From Micavibrio_C sp965231165 (lineage in GTDB: Bacteria; Pseudomonadota; Alphaproteobacteria; Micavibrionales; Micavibrionaceae), in NCBI GenBank assembly GCA_965231165.1, contig OZ246421.1:992001-1056000 (forward strand): a stretch of DNA of 64,000 bases, in the 5' to 3' direction. Every line of letters begins with the position of its first letter. Position 1 is the first letter of the stretch. Below are positions 51,705 through 60,572 of the stretch, one piece after another. A model generated the notes under the pieces. The model saw only the letters and a program-made list of their open reading frames with translations, had not been told where the DNA came from and made no database searches. The translations under genes and the position numbers were made by a program.

Positions 51705-51884
51705 TCAATGCGAACGGATCACCGTTGTCATGGCGGCCCCTGTCGAAGAACTGACAATCGGCAGATGGATGTCGTCGTGAGGAGTGATGGCTTGTTTTAA
51801 AGCCTCCTCGGCCTGCGCCGGGCAATGTCCCTCGCGCTTGCTAAATCCTGATTTTACAAATAATTTCAACCGTGTCCCTAGCAT
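51705..51884 (-). CDS. Possible 59-aa small protein
   Basis: A short frame from ATG 51884 to TGA 51705: MLGTRLKLFVKSGFSKREGH, then an acidic helix (CPAQAEEALKQAI) and a Thr/Ser-rich end. AGAGAGTAGGACT precedes the ATG. It is divergent from leuC and bounded by a repeat. No family recognised; codon use looks coding, but the length makes this tentative. Confidence 0.45.
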   Translation of the reverse strand: MLGTRLKLFVKSGFSKREGHCPAQAEEALKQAITPHDDIHLPIVSSSTGAAMTTVIRSH

Positions 51885-52014
51885 AGTCCTACTCTCTTTC
51901 TTTAGCGATTACGCGCGTCCCCTGCCTTATAGTATATATTTGCTGCATTGCAAAATGGTTAATTCATGTAACAAATCAATGGAAACCGCAGATTTCCGCC
52001 TTATAATCGCTTAC

Positions 52015-53463
52015 ATGACAAACAAATCCGCCACAGGCTCCAGAACCCTGTTTCAAAAAATCTGGGATGATCACGTCATCGACCGTTCCGATGATGGCAC
52101 ATGCCTTATCTATATCGACCGCCATCTGGTGCATGAAGTCACCTCGCCGCAGGCCTTCGAAGGTCTGCGCATGGCGGGCCGTAAAGTACGCCGCACCGAT
52201 GCGACGCTCGCGGTGATGGACCACAACGTCCCCACTATTCACCGCGACAAAGGCATCGCCGAAGCCGACAGCCGTTTGCAGATTGAAACGCTGGAGAAGA
52301 ACTGTCAGGAATTCGGCGTCACGCTGTTCAACATGAAAGACAAACGTCAGGGCATCGTCCACGTGGTCGGGCCGGAACAGGGCATGACGCAACCGGGCAT
52401 GACCATCGTCTGCGGCGACTCGCACACCAGTACGCACGGCGCGTTCGGCGCACTGGCATTCGGCATCGGCACGTCCGAAGTCGAGCACGTGCTGGCGACG
52501 CAAACGCTGATCCAGAAACCGGCGAAAAATATGCGCATCTCCATCGAGGGCCAGGTCGGCCCCGGCGTCACCGCCAAGGACATGATGCTGGCCGTGATTG
52601 GTAAGATCGGCACCGCTGGCGGCACCGGACATGTGATTGAACTCGCAGGCTCCGCTGTGCGAGCGCTGTCGATGGAAGGCCGCATGACCATGTGCAACAT
52701 GTCGATTGAGGCGGGCGCGCGCGCAGGTCTGGTCGCGCCTGACGACACCACCTTCAATTATATCAAAGGCCGCCCGATGGCGCCCACCGGTGAAAACTGG
52801 GACAAGGCTGTCGCCTACTGGCGCACCTTGCCCTCTGACCCCGGCGCGACATACGACACCGAGATTGTGTTGAAGGCCGAAGATATTCCGCCGCTCGTCA
52901 CCTGGGGCACCAGCCCGCAGGACGTGTTGCCGATTACGGCCAAGGTTCCTAATCCCGCTGACGAGAAAGATACCGCCAAACGCGCCGCGATAGAACGCGC
53001 TCTTGAATATATGGGGCTGACACCGGGTGAAAATCTGGAGGATGTCCGCATCGACAAAGTCTTTATCGGTTCCTGCACCAATGCGCGGATCGAAGATTTA
53101 CGTGCCGCCGCTGTGGTCGTGAAAGGCCACAAAGTCGCCAGCCACGTACAGGCGATGATCGTGCCCGGTTCCGGTCTGGTAAAAGAACAGGCCGAAAACG
53201 AAGGGCTGGATAAAATCTTCCTCGACGCCGGATTTGAATGGCGCGATGCCGGATGCTCAATGTGTCTGGGCATGAACAGCGACCGCTTGAAACCGGGCGA
53301 GCGCTGCGCCTCCACATCCAACCGCAATTTCGAAGGCCGTCAGGGTCGCGGCGGGCGTACACACCTGCTCAGTCCCGCGATGGCCGCCGCTGCCGCGATT
53401 ACCGGCAAACTGACGGACATACGCAAATTCACCTCAACACCGGGGAAATCTCATGCTGCCTGA
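52015..53463 (+). CDS. leuC: 3-isopropylmalate dehydratase large subunit
   Basis: Fe-S aconitase-type enzyme (with LeuD) that isomerises 2-isopropylmalate in leucine synthesis. 482 aa from ATG 52015 (MTNKSATGSRTLFQKIW). The substrate loop and cluster ligands are FIGSCTNARIEDLRAA and DAGCSMCLGMN, and VCGDSHTSTHGAFGALAFGIG holds the other ligand region. The frame is open further upstream to 51784, but the conserved N-terminus begins at 52015. It overlaps the next ORF by 11 bases. Confidence 0.95.
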   Translation: MTNKSATGSRTLFQKIWDDHVIDRSDDGTCLIYIDRHLVHEVTSPQAFEGLRMAGRKVRRTDATLAVMDHNVPTIHRDKGIAEADSRLQIETLEKNCQEFGVTLFNMKDKRQGIVHVVGPEQGMTQPGMTIVCGDSHTSTHGAFGALAFGIGTSEVEHVLATQTLIQKPAKNMRISIEGQVGPGVTAKDMMLAVIGKIGTAGGTGHVIELAGSAVRALSMEGRMTMCNMSIEAGARAGLVAPDDTTFNYIKGRPMAPTGENWDKAVAYWRTLPSDPGATYDTEIVLKAEDIPPLVTWGTSPQDVLPITAKVPNPADEKDTAKRAAIERALEYMGLTPGENLEDVRIDKVFIGSCTNARIEDLRAAAVVVKGHKVASHVQAMIVPGSGLVKEQAENEGLDKIFLDAGFEWRDAGCSMCLGMNSDRLKPGERCASTSNRNFEGRQGRGGRTHLLSPAMAAAAAITGKLTDIRKFTSTPGKSHAA

Positions 53464-54520
53464 TAATACTATTGCTTATGAACTGAAGGGCAAAAGTCTT
53501 GAGGCCGTGCAAACCCTGTTCGGTCATATCCGCAAGGAGTTGATGCCTGCCGTCAGACTGACGCAATCTCTGAAAAAGAATGATTATATGGGGCGCGTCA
53601 AACTGGCGATGATGGTTACGCCCATACTGACAGGATGCAAACCGGACACTGTTTTTGCCGCCATCAAAGCTATTGGCAAACGCGATGCCGTGCCGCTGCT
53701 GTCCGCTTTTGAAGAAAAATACAAAGATCTCTACGACGCCGTGGGACGTAATGCCCGCGCCATCCAGATACGCCTTGTCGATGGCGGCTACCCCCGCGCC
53801 TATGCCCACACGCCTGTCTGTTATTTCCACCCTGCCGATCACAAACGCGCTGTGATGTTCGTGCCGGTGGATTATAAGGGTGAATCCTTCGTACCGCAGG
53901 ATGCGGAAAAACTGAGCAATGATGAAGCCCGGCACATCGATTACGGACTCACGTCCGGCGGCCATAGCAGCACTATGTCGGCCATTGCCCAAGTGTTCCC
54001 CTACGGCGTCGCAACCCCTGCCGATTTTGATCCGCAATCTCCGACGCAACGTTATGAACATTTCCCTGCCCCCTTCGACCACAAGAAAGCCGCGCATGTT
54101 CTTGAATGCCTTGAACGCTGCAAACGCTATCTGGTCGATGTCGGCGCTATCGAGGGCGTGAAATATCCAAATGAGTTCACTTTTAAATCATTCCTGACTA
54201 CGGAACATGACGGGCGCATGGGTATTATCGCGCAGGCCATTAGCCTCAAGGATAACGCCACACTGAGCATGAAAGCGAATGCCTGTTTTACGCCGGAACC
54301 GATCGGCGACGCCTACAAAATGGTGCCCACACCCAAAACGGCGGGTGGTCAGGCTTTCCAGAGCATTATGGACTCAGTGCCTCCGCTGTCAGCCGAAGAC
54401 ATCTGGCTGATCAGCGATGCGGCAGACAGGGAATTTTCTACACCGCCACCACCACTGCCGCCGGAACTGGCCTATTTACACGCCAAACCGCACGGCACAG
54501 GGCCGATGCCATCACCGTAG
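53453..54520 (+). CDS. Unknown protein encoded inside the leuC-leuD operon
   Basis: A 355-aa soluble protein that I do not recognise. The N-terminal half is helical (KSLEAVQTLFGHIRKELMPAV). The middle is rich in His/Tyr/Pro (RHIDYGLTSGGHSSTM). There are scattered cysteines (CKPD, CYFHP, CLERCKRY, CFTPEP) and a proline-rich C-terminus (FSTPPPPLPPE). It overlaps leuC by 11 bases and ends 38 bases before leuD, so it should be co-expressed with leucine genes. There is no resemblance to LeuA, LeuB or aminotransferases. Confidence 0.75.
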   Translation: MLPDNTIAYELKGKSLEAVQTLFGHIRKELMPAVRLTQSLKKNDYMGRVKLAMMVTPILTGCKPDTVFAAIKAIGKRDAVPLLSAFEEKYKDLYDAVGRNARAIQIRLVDGGYPRAYAHTPVCYFHPADHKRAVMFVPVDYKGESFVPQDAEKLSNDEARHIDYGLTSGGHSSTMSAIAQVFPYGVATPADFDPQSPTQRYEHFPAPFDHKKAAHVLECLERCKRYLVDVGAIEGVKYPNEFTFKSFLTTEHDGRMGIIAQAISLKDNATLSMKANACFTPEPIGDAYKMVPTPKTAGGQAFQSIMDSVPPLSAEDIWLISDAADREFSTPPPPLPPELAYLHAKPHGTGPMPSP

Positions 54521-54558
54521 GAAAAGCCCGCATTTTTCAACAGAAAGAAAACCTTGGT

Positions 54559-55167
54559 ATGAAACCATTTACGAAACTGAAGGCCGTTGCAGCCCCCCTG
54601 CCCCTGATCAATATCGACACTGATATGATCATCCCGAAACAATTCCTGACCACGATTGAACGCACGGGCCTGGGCAAAAACCTGTTCAACGATATACGTT
54701 ACGAAGAAAACGGACAGGAAAAACCCGGCTTCGTGCTAAACCGGGAACCGTACCGTCATGCGGAAATTCTCGTGACAGGTGAAAATTTCGGTTGCGGCTC
54801 CAGCCGTGAACATGCACCGTGGGCGCTGCTTGATTTCGGCATTCGTTGCGTCATCGCATCATCCTATGCCGATATATTTTATAACAACTGCTTCAAGAAC
54901 GGCATCCTGCCCGTGGTGCTGTCGCAGGACCAGGTCGATACGCTGATGAAAGCGGCGGAAGCGGGTACGCAGATCGATGTTGATCTGCAGGCACAAACTG
55001 TCAGCGATGGCGCAAACAAATTCCCTTTCGAGATCGGCGAATTCCGCAAACACTGCCTGATGAACGGCCTCGACGATATCGGCCTGACGCTGGAAAAGGC
55101 CGATGCCATCACCGCACACGAACAATCGCTCATGGCTGACAAGCCATGGGTTCTGAAATCTGCTTAA
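54559..55167 (+). CDS. leuD: 3-isopropylmalate dehydratase small subunit
   Basis: Partner of LeuC. 202 aa, starts MKPFTKLKAVAAPLPLINID, and has TDMIIPKQFL, the swivelling-domain motif GENFGCGSSREHAPWAL and SYADIFYNNCFKNGILP. Normal length. A palindromic repeat lies in the gap to leuB. Confidence 0.95.
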   Translation: MKPFTKLKAVAAPLPLINIDTDMIIPKQFLTTIERTGLGKNLFNDIRYEENGQEKPGFVLNREPYRHAEILVTGENFGCGSSREHAPWALLDFGIRCVIASSYADIFYNNCFKNGILPVVLSQDQVDTLMKAAEAGTQIDVDLQAQTVSDGANKFPFEIGEFRKHCLMNGLDDIGLTLEKADAITAHEQSLMADKPWVLKSA

Positions 55168-55176
55168 TACTTGATC

Positions 55177-55250
55177 GTCATCCCGAGCGCAGCCGAGGGA
55201 TCTGACCCGTTATCAACCTGAAAAGATCCCTCGACTACGCTCGGGATGAC
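55177..55250. repeat. GTCAT...ATGAC repeat, copy 2 (CCCGAG subtype)
   Basis: 74 bp, matching the copy at 13777-13850 except at five loop positions. It lies between leuD and leuB, 18 bases before the leuB ATG. Confidence 0.9.
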
Positions 55251-55267
55251 AAAAAGAGAGAAAATGT

Positions 55268-56395
55268 ATGCCTGATAAAACTGTAAATATCCTCTTCGTT
55301 CCCGGTGACGGGATTGGCCCGGAAGTGATGGCCGAGGTTAAAAAGGTCGTTGCGCATTACAAGGCAAACGGTACGCTGGATGCCACCGTGACCGAGGACC
55401 ATATCGGCGGTATCGCCACCGACAATTACGGCACACCGCTGGCTGACAGCACGATTGAACAATGCCGTGCGGCGGATTTTGTGATGCTGGGGGCTGTGGG
55501 TGGGCCAAAATGGGCAAATGTCGAATATCACCTGCGCCCGGAAGCGGGTCTGCTGAAACTGCGCAAGGAACTTGATCTGTTTGCGAACCTGCGCCCTGCC
55601 CTTGCGTTTGATGCGCTGCTCGGGGCTTCGACCCTGCAGCCTGATGTCGTACGCGGTCTTGATGTGATGATCGTGCGCGAACTGACGGGCGGCATTTATT
55701 TTGGCGAGCCGCGCATGATCGAGAATTTGCCCAACGGCGAGCGCCGGGGCATCGATACGCAAGTCTATACGACTTCAGAAATTTTACGCATCAGCCATGT
55801 GGCGTTCGAACTGGCGGGAAAGCGCCGCAAGAAAGTCTGTTCGGTCGATAAAGCCAACGTGATGAAATCGGGCGTGTTATGGCGCGAGGAAATCACCGGG
55901 CTGCATAGGAAGCAATATAGCGACATCGAGCTTTCACACATGTATGTCGATAACTGCGCGATGCAGTTGCTGCGCAACCCGAAACAATTCGATGTGATCG
56001 TTACAGACAATCTGTTCGGCGATATCCTGTCCGATGAAGCGTCGATGCTGACGGGCAGTCTGGGGATGATCCCTTCCGCTTCGCTTGGGCCCGTTGACGC
56101 CAAAACCGGCAAGCGCCCGGCGGTGTATGAACCCGTGCACGGCTCCGCCCCCGATATCGCGGGCCAGAACAAGGCCAACCCGCTGGCCTCTATCCTGAGC
56201 TTCGCCATGGCGCTTCGTTATTCGCTCAACCGCGAGGATCTGGCGACAGAGGTAGAAAATTCCGTGAAATCCGTCCTCGCCGCCGGATACCGCACACCGG
56301 ACATCATGGCCACAGGGTGCCAACTGGTGACCACCGCGCAGATGGGTGATGCCGTTGTAGCGGCACTGCAGGGAAGATTAGAAAAAGCGGCTTAA
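55268..56395 (+). CDS. leuB: 3-isopropylmalate dehydrogenase
   Basis: NAD-dependent oxidative decarboxylation of 3-isopropylmalate in leucine synthesis. 375 aa: FVPGDGIGPEVMAEV, the substrate-binding RELTGGIYFGEPR, SVDKANVMKSGVLWRE, and the NAD-binding EPVHGSAPDIAGQNKANPLA. Full length. AGAGAGAAAATGT precedes the ATG. The repeat in front may affect expression relative to leuD. Confidence 0.96.
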   Translation: MPDKTVNILFVPGDGIGPEVMAEVKKVVAHYKANGTLDATVTEDHIGGIATDNYGTPLADSTIEQCRAADFVMLGAVGGPKWANVEYHLRPEAGLLKLRKELDLFANLRPALAFDALLGASTLQPDVVRGLDVMIVRELTGGIYFGEPRMIENLPNGERRGIDTQVYTTSEILRISHVAFELAGKRRKKVCSVDKANVMKSGVLWREEITGLHRKQYSDIELSHMYVDNCAMQLLRNPKQFDVIVTDNLFGDILSDEASMLTGSLGMIPSASLGPVDAKTGKRPAVYEPVHGSAPDIAGQNKANPLASILSFAMALRYSLNREDLATEVENSVKSVLAAGYRTPDIMATGCQLVTTAQMGDAVVAALQGRLEKAA

Positions 56396-56403
56396 TCCCA
56401 CCC

Positions 56404-56496
56404 GTCATTGCGAGCGATGAAATCGCGAAGCAATCCAGAGTTTTTCTTCACGGAAATATTCTGGATTGCTTCGTCGCTGACGCTCCTCGCAATGAC
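56404..56496. repeat. GTCAT...ATGAC repeat, ATTGCGAG subtype
   Basis: A 93-bp element: GTCATTGCGAGCG at the left and CGCTCCTCGCAATGAC at the right, with inner GAAGCAATCCAGA / TCTGGATTGCTTC. Just after leuB. Confidence 0.88.
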
Positions 56497-56518
56497 GATG
56501 ACAAGAGAAAGAAATATT

Positions 56519-56612
56519 AACGCAGAGCACGCAAAGAACGCAGAGCTATCCGGCAAAACCCTATATCCGTCCCTTCGCCCCCTTTCTCTGCGTTCTTTGT
56601 GTGCTCTGCGTT
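56519..56612. repeat. Inverted repeat with AACGCAGAG-type arms
   Basis: Two 27-nt arms (56519-56545 and 56586-56612) pair with one mismatch; each has the tandem pattern AACGCAGAGCAC...AACGCAGAG. The spacer is about 40 bases. It is unlike the GTCAT family. It lies between leuB and the pilin gene terminator. Confidence 0.85.
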
Positions 56613-56630
56613 GAAAAAACCGCCCAAAGA

Positions 56631-56660
56631 AAAAGGCCCGGGAAAACCCGGGCCTTTCTT
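56631..56660. terminator. Terminator shared by leuB and pilin gene
   Basis: Stem AAAAGGCCCGGG / CCCGGGCCTTT with an AAAA loop. A-tract and T-tract flanks allow action in both directions; on the minus strand it lies 15 bases beyond the pilin stop. Confidence 0.85.
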
Positions 56661-56674
56661 TATTGAAATTCAAA

Positions 56675-57448
56675 TTATTGGAAGCGCATCACAAGACCGC
56701 ACAACGGGGATGAATTAGCTTCGTTATAAATAGCAGATGATGTTCCTGTCGCTGCTGTCCAGCAGTTAGCACCACCAGCGGCGCCAATTGCTTGTGTGCT
56801 ACCTGTCGTCGGATCACCATTATCGAGCTTACGGTCTACACGACCAGCCTGAGTAGGCGTCAGAGCCAAGTTTGTCGTTGATGAAATAGCACCCGGATCA
56901 GATCTCAGTGTCAAGTAATGACCCGCTACGAGTGTCCCTGCTACACCACCTGGCGTTGTTGCAGCATAGGTTGCTGTAAACCCGCCACCAATTTCAGCGC
57001 TAGGCAACTGTCCATCCCAGCTCGTAATCACCGCTGACGTTGGATCAACGCCGCCGATCATGTCAGCAGCAGCCAGATGCGTCCAGAAACGTGTATTTTC
57101 TCCCGCAGCTGATGCGGCTAGAACAGTTACAGCCGTACCCGCATTATCAAGGCGGTTATTACCATTACCAGCTGTTGAGCAAGGTGCAGCTGTACAGTTT
57201 GGCAAACGTGATCCTGGATTCGTCATATCACCTGGAACAGCGTTGTATGAATCGCGGAAGGTTGACATGGCAGCTTCAATCGCCTTCACTTGGCTAGCCG
57301 TTGCCGTAACCTGCGCATTATTGATCAGTTCCTGGCCTTTCAGGATACCGCCGATCAGCAGGCCGATAATAATCATAACGATCGCCAATTCGACGAGGGT
57401 AAAGCCCGCCTGTGAGCGATCATGGGTTGTTTTAACCATGGTAGTCAT
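56675..57448 (-). CDS. Type IV pilin/pseudopilin-like prepilin
   Basis: A 257-aa prepilin. The class-III signal is MTTMVKTTHDRSQAG followed by FTLVELAIVMIIIGLLIGGI, with the predicted cleavage after G15 and E5 of the mature helix present. The C-terminal domain is Ala/Gly/Thr-rich. Cysteine pairs (CTAAPCS and CWTA/CGLV) likely form disulfides. It may be the major pilin or a T2SS-type pseudopilin. AAAGGAGA precedes the ATG. Secretin and PilT/PilU genes lie 3-7 kb away on the same strand. Confidence 0.9.
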   Translation of the reverse strand: MTTMVKTTHDRSQAGFTLVELAIVMIIIGLLIGGILKGQELINNAQVTATASQVKAIEAAMSTFRDSYNAVPGDMTNPGSRLPNCTAAPCSTAGNGNNRLDNAGTAVTVLAASAAGENTRFWTHLAAADMIGGVDPTSAVITSWDGQLPSAEIGGGFTATYAATTPGGVAGTLVAGHYLTLRSDPGAISSTTNLALTPTQAGRVDRKLDNGDPTTGSTQAIGAAGGANCWTAATGTSSAIYNEANSSPLCGLVMRFQ

Positions 57449-57642
57449 TCTCCTTTGAGTGAGATCTGTATGTTTTGTTCGAACAAGAACGCTGAGAAAC
57501 CAGCACGGAAATTATACATAGATTACCGTGACACGTGAATCCCCATTCTTCGAGAATGCGTCAAATTTTCTAAATGAATCATTAAGATAGCAGACGTACA
57601 GCCCTCACTTTGCGCAAATGAGGAGTCAGATTAACGTAATGA

Positions 57643-58737
57643 TCAGGTATTTTTCGTATTATTGATGGGTTGGGCTGAATTCCCCGTCCCTCTGAAGGAG
57701 CTGGGCGATTCTCCCGTCATGTCCCGGAACACACGGTTGAATGATGCGAGGGAGCTGAAACCCACCTCTTCCGCGATCACTTTCACGGCGGCATCCGTTT
57801 CCGCCAGCAGGCGCTTGGCGTCTTCGACCCGGCGTTCGTTCAGTAATTGCGGCACGGATTTTCCGAATTGTGCGTTGATGACCCGCGACAAGGTGCCCTC
57901 GGGCACGTTCAATTCGCGCGCCAGCGTGGTGCGGTTGCAGTCGGATTCCTGATAGAGTTTCTGGACATCGATCAGGTCGCGGATGCGGCCAGCAAGCTCG
58001 GCGTCAATTTCAGAGGTTTCTGCACGGCGCTCGCCGCGCTGGATCAACAGTACTGCCTGCGGATAGATACGGAACAGGCTGGTGCCTGCGACATAGACAA
58101 AACCGAGGCCGATCAGCGTACGCACCAGCGCCACCTGATCCGGCGTGACAATCACCGTCAGGCTGAGCAGCATCAAGCCGAGAAAGCACAGATTCATAAA
58201 TACGAGCGTCAAGATCAGCCAGTAACGGTCACGTCCGGCCTTTTCCTGTTGCAGGTTACTCAGGCGCACACGCTGCGTCCAGATCGCCACCAGACTGAGC
58301 AACCCGGCCAGCAGCCCCGTGACCACCAGCCAGTCGGACATCATCTGGCAATCTGTCCATGTTGTGCAATGGCTCCCCACGCCGCCGATCAGGCGCGATG
58401 CCAAAAACGCCAGCGGCACCAGCAACAGCACCCAGAAATGCCGGACAGACGGCATGGCGGGTAACTGTAATATCTGCAGGACCAGCAAAACGCTTAAAGG
58501 CGGCCCCATGAACCACAACGCCCAATGCCACAGCGCAAAACCGGGAACCAGCGTGGACACCGAAGCACGGCCAAAATCAAAAGCAAACGCCACGGCCAGC
58601 ACCAGAAAATACAACGCGGGCAGGAATACACTTTTGATACTGCCGGAACGGAACATCATATAGACCAGCAGATAGGTGCACTGCGCCACACCGAGCAGCG
58701 ATAAAATTTCAGGAATGGAAAAACGCAGATTATCCAT
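57643..58737 (-). CDS. Membrane-embedded AraC-family transcriptional regulator
   Basis: A 364-aa protein with about seven membrane helices in the first 230 residues and a C-terminal AraC HTH domain (about 250-350). The HTH shows CNRTTLARELNVPEGTLSRVINAQFGKSVPQLLNERRVEDAKRLL and FSSLASFNRVFRDMTGESPSSFR. The TM-AraC layout suggests a sensor that sits in the inner membrane. Its gene lies directly upstream of the pilin gene, which makes pilin control plausible; that is inference. Confidence 0.9.
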   Translation of the reverse strand: MDNLRFSIPEILSLLGVAQCTYLLVYMMFRSGSIKSVFLPALYFLVLAVAFAFDFGRASVSTLVPGFALWHWALWFMGPPLSVLLVLQILQLPAMPSVRHFWVLLLVPLAFLASRLIGGVGSHCTTWTDCQMMSDWLVVTGLLAGLLSLVAIWTQRVRLSNLQQEKAGRDRYWLILTLVFMNLCFLGLMLLSLTVIVTPDQVALVRTLIGLGFVYVAGTSLFRIYPQAVLLIQRGERRAETSEIDAELAGRIRDLIDVQKLYQESDCNRTTLARELNVPEGTLSRVINAQFGKSVPQLLNERRVEDAKRLLAETDAAVKVIAEEVGFSSLASFNRVFRDMTGESPSSFRGTGNSAQPINNTKNT

Positions 58738-58833
58738 GATCAGCCTATATAGAGAGTATTCCGGCAGTTTAAAGCCTTTAGCGCCGGACGCAAACTCAAA
58801 GTAACTTAGGGTTACAGCTCATTCACTATTCTC

Positions 58834-58917
58834 GTCATCCCCCGGTTTAGCCGGGGGATCCATTCGTCCATTTTCACAAGCCTATAAATGGATTCCCCGC
58901 CTAAAGCGGGGAATGAC
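58834..58917. repeat. GTCAT...ATGAC repeat, composite subtype (inverted to 38290 copy)
   Basis: 84 bp with ATCCCCCGG/CCGGGGGAT at the left and ATTCCCCGC/GCGGGGAAT at the right: the same two modules as at 38290-38372 in reverse order and orientation. Between the AraC and TPR-like genes. Confidence 0.88.
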
Positions 58918-58981
58918 GATTATTTTATGAGTTAAACAATGAGCCTAGCCCGCAGATTGCCCGATGAAAAACCACAGATAT

Positions 58982-59704
58982 TTATTGGCAAAGCGGATCG
59001 GTCTTTTTTTGTTCCGGGGTCAAAATGCGGTCGCAGATATATTCGCGCATGAAATTTATTTCTGCGCCCTGCAGATGCTGCACCTGCGACCCCAGGATAT
59101 TCAACATAATCTGGTAAGCCCCTTCCTTGTCGCCCTGCTGCATCATCACGAAGGCGGGCATCTGGTCCGTCCAGGTCGGCATGCCCGGATAATCAAGCGC
59201 GGCCAGTTTTTCGGCCAGTTTAAGCGCTTTATCATAGTCATGCTGGACAAAGCGCGCGAGATAGACCGCCTGCGCCAGCCAGCGCCATTTCTGCGGCCCG
59301 GGGCGCGCGCCGATTTCGGCCAGATAATCGATGATCGGGTCTATTGCTTCCTTGTCCTGATTGGCGCTGAAATAAAATCCGGCAAGATGGGGGATGAAAT
59401 TCGCCCGCGGATCAAGTGAATCTTCCAGCCAGAACCATTGCGCCAGACGCGGATAATTATACTCCCGCAGCGGACGGGCCGCACCACCCGCATCGCCCAA
59501 ATTCTGGATCAGCAATCCGTAGGTACGGTAGGCCAGTTGCGTATCGCCCAGCGTAAACAAAGCCGCGGCTTCGTTCGAGGGCACGGGCGGCACATTGCCC
59601 CATGCCGCGCGCAAGGGCTGACTGTGCCACCAGACCAGTGTATTGAGCAGCAGCGCCATGAAGAACGCTGCCCACACCACTCTCTTTTCTTGAAGCCGCA
59701 TCAT
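58982..59704 (-). CDS. Membrane-anchored TPR-like protein
   Basis: A 240-aa protein from ATG 59704 (MMRLQEKRVVWAAFFMALLLNTLVWW), with a single N-terminal membrane helix. The rest is helical with TPR-like spacing of conserved small and aromatic residues (for example AQWFWLEDSLDPRANFIPHLAGFYFSANQDKEAIDPIIDYL and DYDKALKLAEKLAALDYP). The start lies one base after the stop of the permease upstream. A role in pilus or secretion assembly is possible by context. Confidence 0.75.
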   Translation of the reverse strand: MMRLQEKRVVWAAFFMALLLNTLVWWHSQPLRAAWGNVPPVPSNEAAALFTLGDTQLAYRTYGLLIQNLGDAGGAARPLREYNYPRLAQWFWLEDSLDPRANFIPHLAGFYFSANQDKEAIDPIIDYLAEIGARPGPQKWRWLAQAVYLARFVQHDYDKALKLAEKLAALDYPGMPTWTDQMPAFVMMQQGDKEGAYQIMLNILGSQVQHLQGAEINFMREYICDRILTPEQKKTDPLCQ

Positions 59705-59705
59705 G

Positions 59706-60476
59706 TCAGAACTGCCTGCGCACCAGATCAACCAGCGCCGCCGTAATCAGAAGCCCTGAGAATATAATTCCCTGCGCACAAATGAAAACAAGGCCGATAT
59801 TGCCAGTGCCATAAAGCAGCCAGCTGGTTTGCGCCATCAGGTCAAGGCGCGGGATAATCAGGGAAATGAATTTCATCACAAACCCCAGCCCCTTCATCAT
59901 CGGCGATTCCGTCAGGCCGGACGCGACAATGCCGAGCAGGATACCGATCGTGCGCGAGAGGATATAAAGACCGAAGACCGCCATCGCCGACGTCGAGGCA
60001 CTGGGCAGCACCATCGAAAAAAACAACGCGGCGTTCGCCATGATGATCAATTCGAACATCAGGCTTATGCCCCAAATGATATGCCCCGTACCGAAAGTGA
60101 TCGGTGCCGTCATATATACCGCGATGGATGAAGCCAATGCCAGAAGCACGGCAATCAGCGAAAAGGCCGCCGCATGCGAAACAATGAAGCTAACGCGACT
60201 GACCGGTCGCGAGAGCAGGTAATCAACATCCTTGTTATCGAACGAACGCCGGATAAAGAAGACGCAAAAAAGCACCAGCCCCATGACCGAGAGAATGCGC
60301 AAGCCCCCGGCGGAAAACACCAGCACAAACTGGTATTTTTCGATATAGGCCGCTGTTCCCATGAAAACGGACAGTGCCGCGCCCAGCGCAATCGTCACCA
60401 GCAGCGAGATAATCAGGCGATCACGAACAGCCGCCGACAGCACATAGCGCACCACGGGCCAGGAAATGATATTCAT
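59706..60476 (-). CDS. ABC-2 type permease-like membrane protein
   Basis: A 256-aa protein with about six membrane helices, resembling the permease subunit of ABC-2 transporters (e.g. FVLVFSAGGLRILSVMGLVLFCVFFIRRSFDNKDVDYLLSRPVSR). No ATPase gene is adjacent in the window. ATG 60476 has AGAGGTAAAGT in front; a longer frame goes to 60527. It is embedded between a TPR-like gene and a secretin gene, so it may be part of the pilus locus rather than a classical exporter. Confidence 0.78.
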   Translation of the reverse strand: MNIISWPVVRYVLSAAVRDRLIISLLVTIALGAALSVFMGTAAYIEKYQFVLVFSAGGLRILSVMGLVLFCVFFIRRSFDNKDVDYLLSRPVSRVSFIVSHAAAFSLIAVLLALASSIAVYMTAPITFGTGHIIWGISLMFELIIMANAALFFSMVLPSASTSAMAVFGLYILSRTIGILLGIVASGLTESPMMKGLGFVMKFISLIIPRLDLMAQTSWLLYGTGNIGLVFICAQGIIFSGLLITAALVDLVRRQF

Positions 60477-60522
60477 ATACTTTACCTCTTTGCCGTCATT
60501 ATAAACGCTGGCGCTTCTAAAA

Positions 60523-60547
60523 GTCATCCCGGCTTACGCCGGGATGA
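60523..60547. repeat. Half GTCAT...ATGA repeat (ATCCCGGC hairpin)
   Basis: A 25-bp hairpin TCATCCCGGC / GCCGGGATGA. It resembles one module of the composite GTCAT repeats. It lies between the permease and secretin genes and could be a terminator. Confidence 0.7.
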
Positions 60548-60572
60548 AACACAAATCCTGTTTAAACGATCA

